Notes under the pieces: model-generated | Database searches by the model: none | What the model was told of the DNA's origin: nothing | What the model saw: the letters and a program-made list of their open reading frames with translations, nothing else | Part shown: one piece after another, positions 62,914 to 64,000 of the stretch | Layout of the letters: every line of letters begins with the position of its first letter | Numbering within the stretch: the stretch's first letter is position 1 | DNA from: G963662905 sp963676725 | GTDB lineage: Bacteria > Bacteroidota > Bacteroidia > Bacteroidales > WRLA01 | DNA length: 64,000 nt | Direction of reading: 5' to 3' | NCBI GenBank assembly: GCA_963676725.1 | Contig: OY781463.1 | Coordinates: 1,178,001-1,242,000 of the forward strand | Made by a program: the position numbers and the translations under genes

Positions 62914-64000
62914 ATTAAATTAGGATTAGACATTGGTACCAACAGCATTGGTTGGGCAATCCTTGAAAAAGAGGATGGACAATATAAATTTGTTGAGAAA
63001 TTTGATAAATCAGGGGATTTAATTCCTAGTCGTGGAAGTTATATTTTTCCAAAAGGAACAGAAGGCAATGAAAAGTCTAAAGCCGCAATACGTAGGGGAT
63101 TTAGAGGAGCTAGGCGAAGGATTGATCGTATACGTTTACGTAAAGTAGTGACACTTAAGGTTCTTGCACAATATGATTTGTGTCCGCCTTTTGATGAAGC
63201 AGAATTGAGTCAATGGAAAAATAAAAAGATATATCCTTGCGAGAATGAAACATTTATTGAGTGGCAAAGAACTGGAAAAAAAGGAGGGGATGCCAAAACA
63301 GAAAAAGTAAAACAGCCTTATTATTTAAGGCACATAGCTGCAACGCAGCCAGATTTGATGAGCTCTAAATATGGCAGATATCAATTAGGAAGAGCTTTTT
63401 ATCATCTGGCTCAAAGACGAGGCTATTTATCGAACAGTGAGGATGAACAGACTGATGATAGTTTAGAGCTTTTTAAAACGGCTGTTCTTGCACTTTCAGA
63501 AGAACAATCTACTTGCCTCAGTTTTAAGGAATCATTTTTAGTGATCGCAGATCAATATAAAGGCGATAAAAAGGTTAAGGCATTAACAACTAAAATAAAA
63601 GCACAACTTAGAAAAAATGTTGATTATAGTAAATTATTGATTTTCATTAATCAGGAGTTTAATAAAGAGGAGAACCTTGGTAAAGTTGCTAGCGGTATCC
63701 TGAAACTCACAAAACAAATTGAAGAAAGTGGCAAGCCTACACTGGGTAGTTATTTTTACTCAATATATAATACCGATAATGGTGGCCTAATAAGAAAGAT
63801 TAGAGGGGTTTATACACATCGAATTGAGCATTACTTAAAGGAATTTAACTATATATGTGATAAGCAAAATATTAATGGTGATTTAAGGGGTAAATTGTAC
63901 AATGCCATTTTTTATCAACGACCATTAAAAAGTCAAAAAGGATTAGTTGCAAAATGTACTTTGGAGCCCAAGAGGAAAAGGATAGCCATATCACATCCAC
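62905..64000 (+). CDS. cas9: Cas9, type II-C (C-terminal part outside window)
   Basis: About 365 residues are visible from ATG 62905 before the window ends. RuvC-I is LGLDIGTNSIGWA with catalytic Asp9. The Arg-rich bridge helix is at about 58-85 (RRGFRGARRRIDRIRLRK). The recognition lobe begins with YYLRHIAATQ, then YQLGRAFYHLAQRRGYL, and reaches FYQRPLKSQKGLVAKCTLEP, a segment typical of the Bacteroidetes II-C subgroup. HNH, RuvC-II/III and the PAM-interacting domain are beyond the edge, as are any cas1 and cas2. No convincing plus-strand promoter is seen; the tracrRNA reads in the opposite direction from the same gap. Confidence 0.96.
   Translation, partial: MSKIKLGLDIGTNSIGWAILEKEDGQYKFVEKFDKSGDLIPSRGSYIFPKGTEGNEKSKAAIRRGFRGARRRIDRIRLRKVVTLKVLAQYDLCPPFDEAELSQWKNKKIYPCENETFIEWQRTGKKGGDAKTEKVKQPYYLRHIAATQPDLMSSKYGRYQLGRAFYHLAQRRGYLSNSEDEQTDDSLELFKTAVLALSEEQSTCLSFKESFLVIADQYKGDKKVKALTTKIKAQLRKNVDYSKLLIFINQEFNKEENLGKVASGILKLTKQIEESGKPTLGSYFYSIYNTDNGGLIRKIRGVYTHRIEHYLKEFNYICDKQNINGDLRGKLYNAIFYQRPLKSQKGLVAKCTLEPKRKRIAISHP

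Overview
The window looks like part of a strictly or facultatively anaerobic Bacteroidetes (Bacteroidia) chromosome. Three things support this: AT-rich DNA, many promoters of the Bacteroidetes form TTTG-N18/20-TAnnTTTG, and a typical gene set (short lipoproteins, TPR/LuxR-type regulators, HydABC electron-bifurcating hydrogenase, a probable PPi-type PEP carboxykinase, type II-C Cas9). No rRNA, insertion sequence, prophage or CRISPR array is visible.

Layout. 1-7.9 kb: a cut-off DUF3089 lipoprotein, a TPR/HTH membrane regulator, and a + strand cluster of three diverged serine beta-lactamase-fold lipoproteins plus a C45 Ntn-hydrolase lipoprotein. 7.9-10.3 kb: a small conserved protein and a GH13 amylase lipoprotein. 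10.4-15 kb: a DmsABC-type molybdoenzyme operon with an unrecognised four-cysteine protein at its end. 15.2-24 kb: a hypothetical protein, a seven-PAS hybrid histidine kinase, aroQ, a GT2 glycosyltransferase, a GWxTD protein and tRNA-Ser(UGA). 24.7-34 kb: three tandem sensory proteins (CheB-CheR-PAS, PAS kinase, PocR-PAS-GAF kinase). 34-40.5 kb: an M28 peptidase and the hyd operon. 40.7-43.8 kb: GH53 galactanase, a membrane protein, a TfoX-C protein and a NUC1 endonuclease. 43.8-45.3 kb: intergenic repeats and a PIN/DUF6364 toxin-antitoxin pair. 45.3-49.4 kb: a flavodoxin, then an SOS-like group (dinB, a LexA/CI-like self-cleaving regulator, DnaQ-GIY-YIG nuclease). 49.5-55.2 kb: an accessory stretch of lipoproteins, a toxin-antitoxin pair whose toxin has lost its middle, degenerate repeats and a DUF6035/CoiA-like nuclease candidate. 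55.7-62 kb: the probable PPi-PEPCK, an NlpC/P60 hydrolase and a sugar/H+ symporter. 62.0-64 kb: a start-to-middle Cas9 and, reading away from it, a candidate tracrRNA.

Together the metabolic genes suggest a fermenter of plant-type or storage polysaccharides (GH13, GH53, sugar symporter). It would dispose of electrons through H2 (HydABC) and an S- or N-oxide type reductase (Dms), with a PPi-dependent C3/C4 step. The strongest new observation is the tracrRNA candidate at 62782-62876. It has its own consensus promoter, whose -33 box lies inside the first codons of cas9. It carries a very short anti-repeat, a nexus hairpin and a terminal hairpin.
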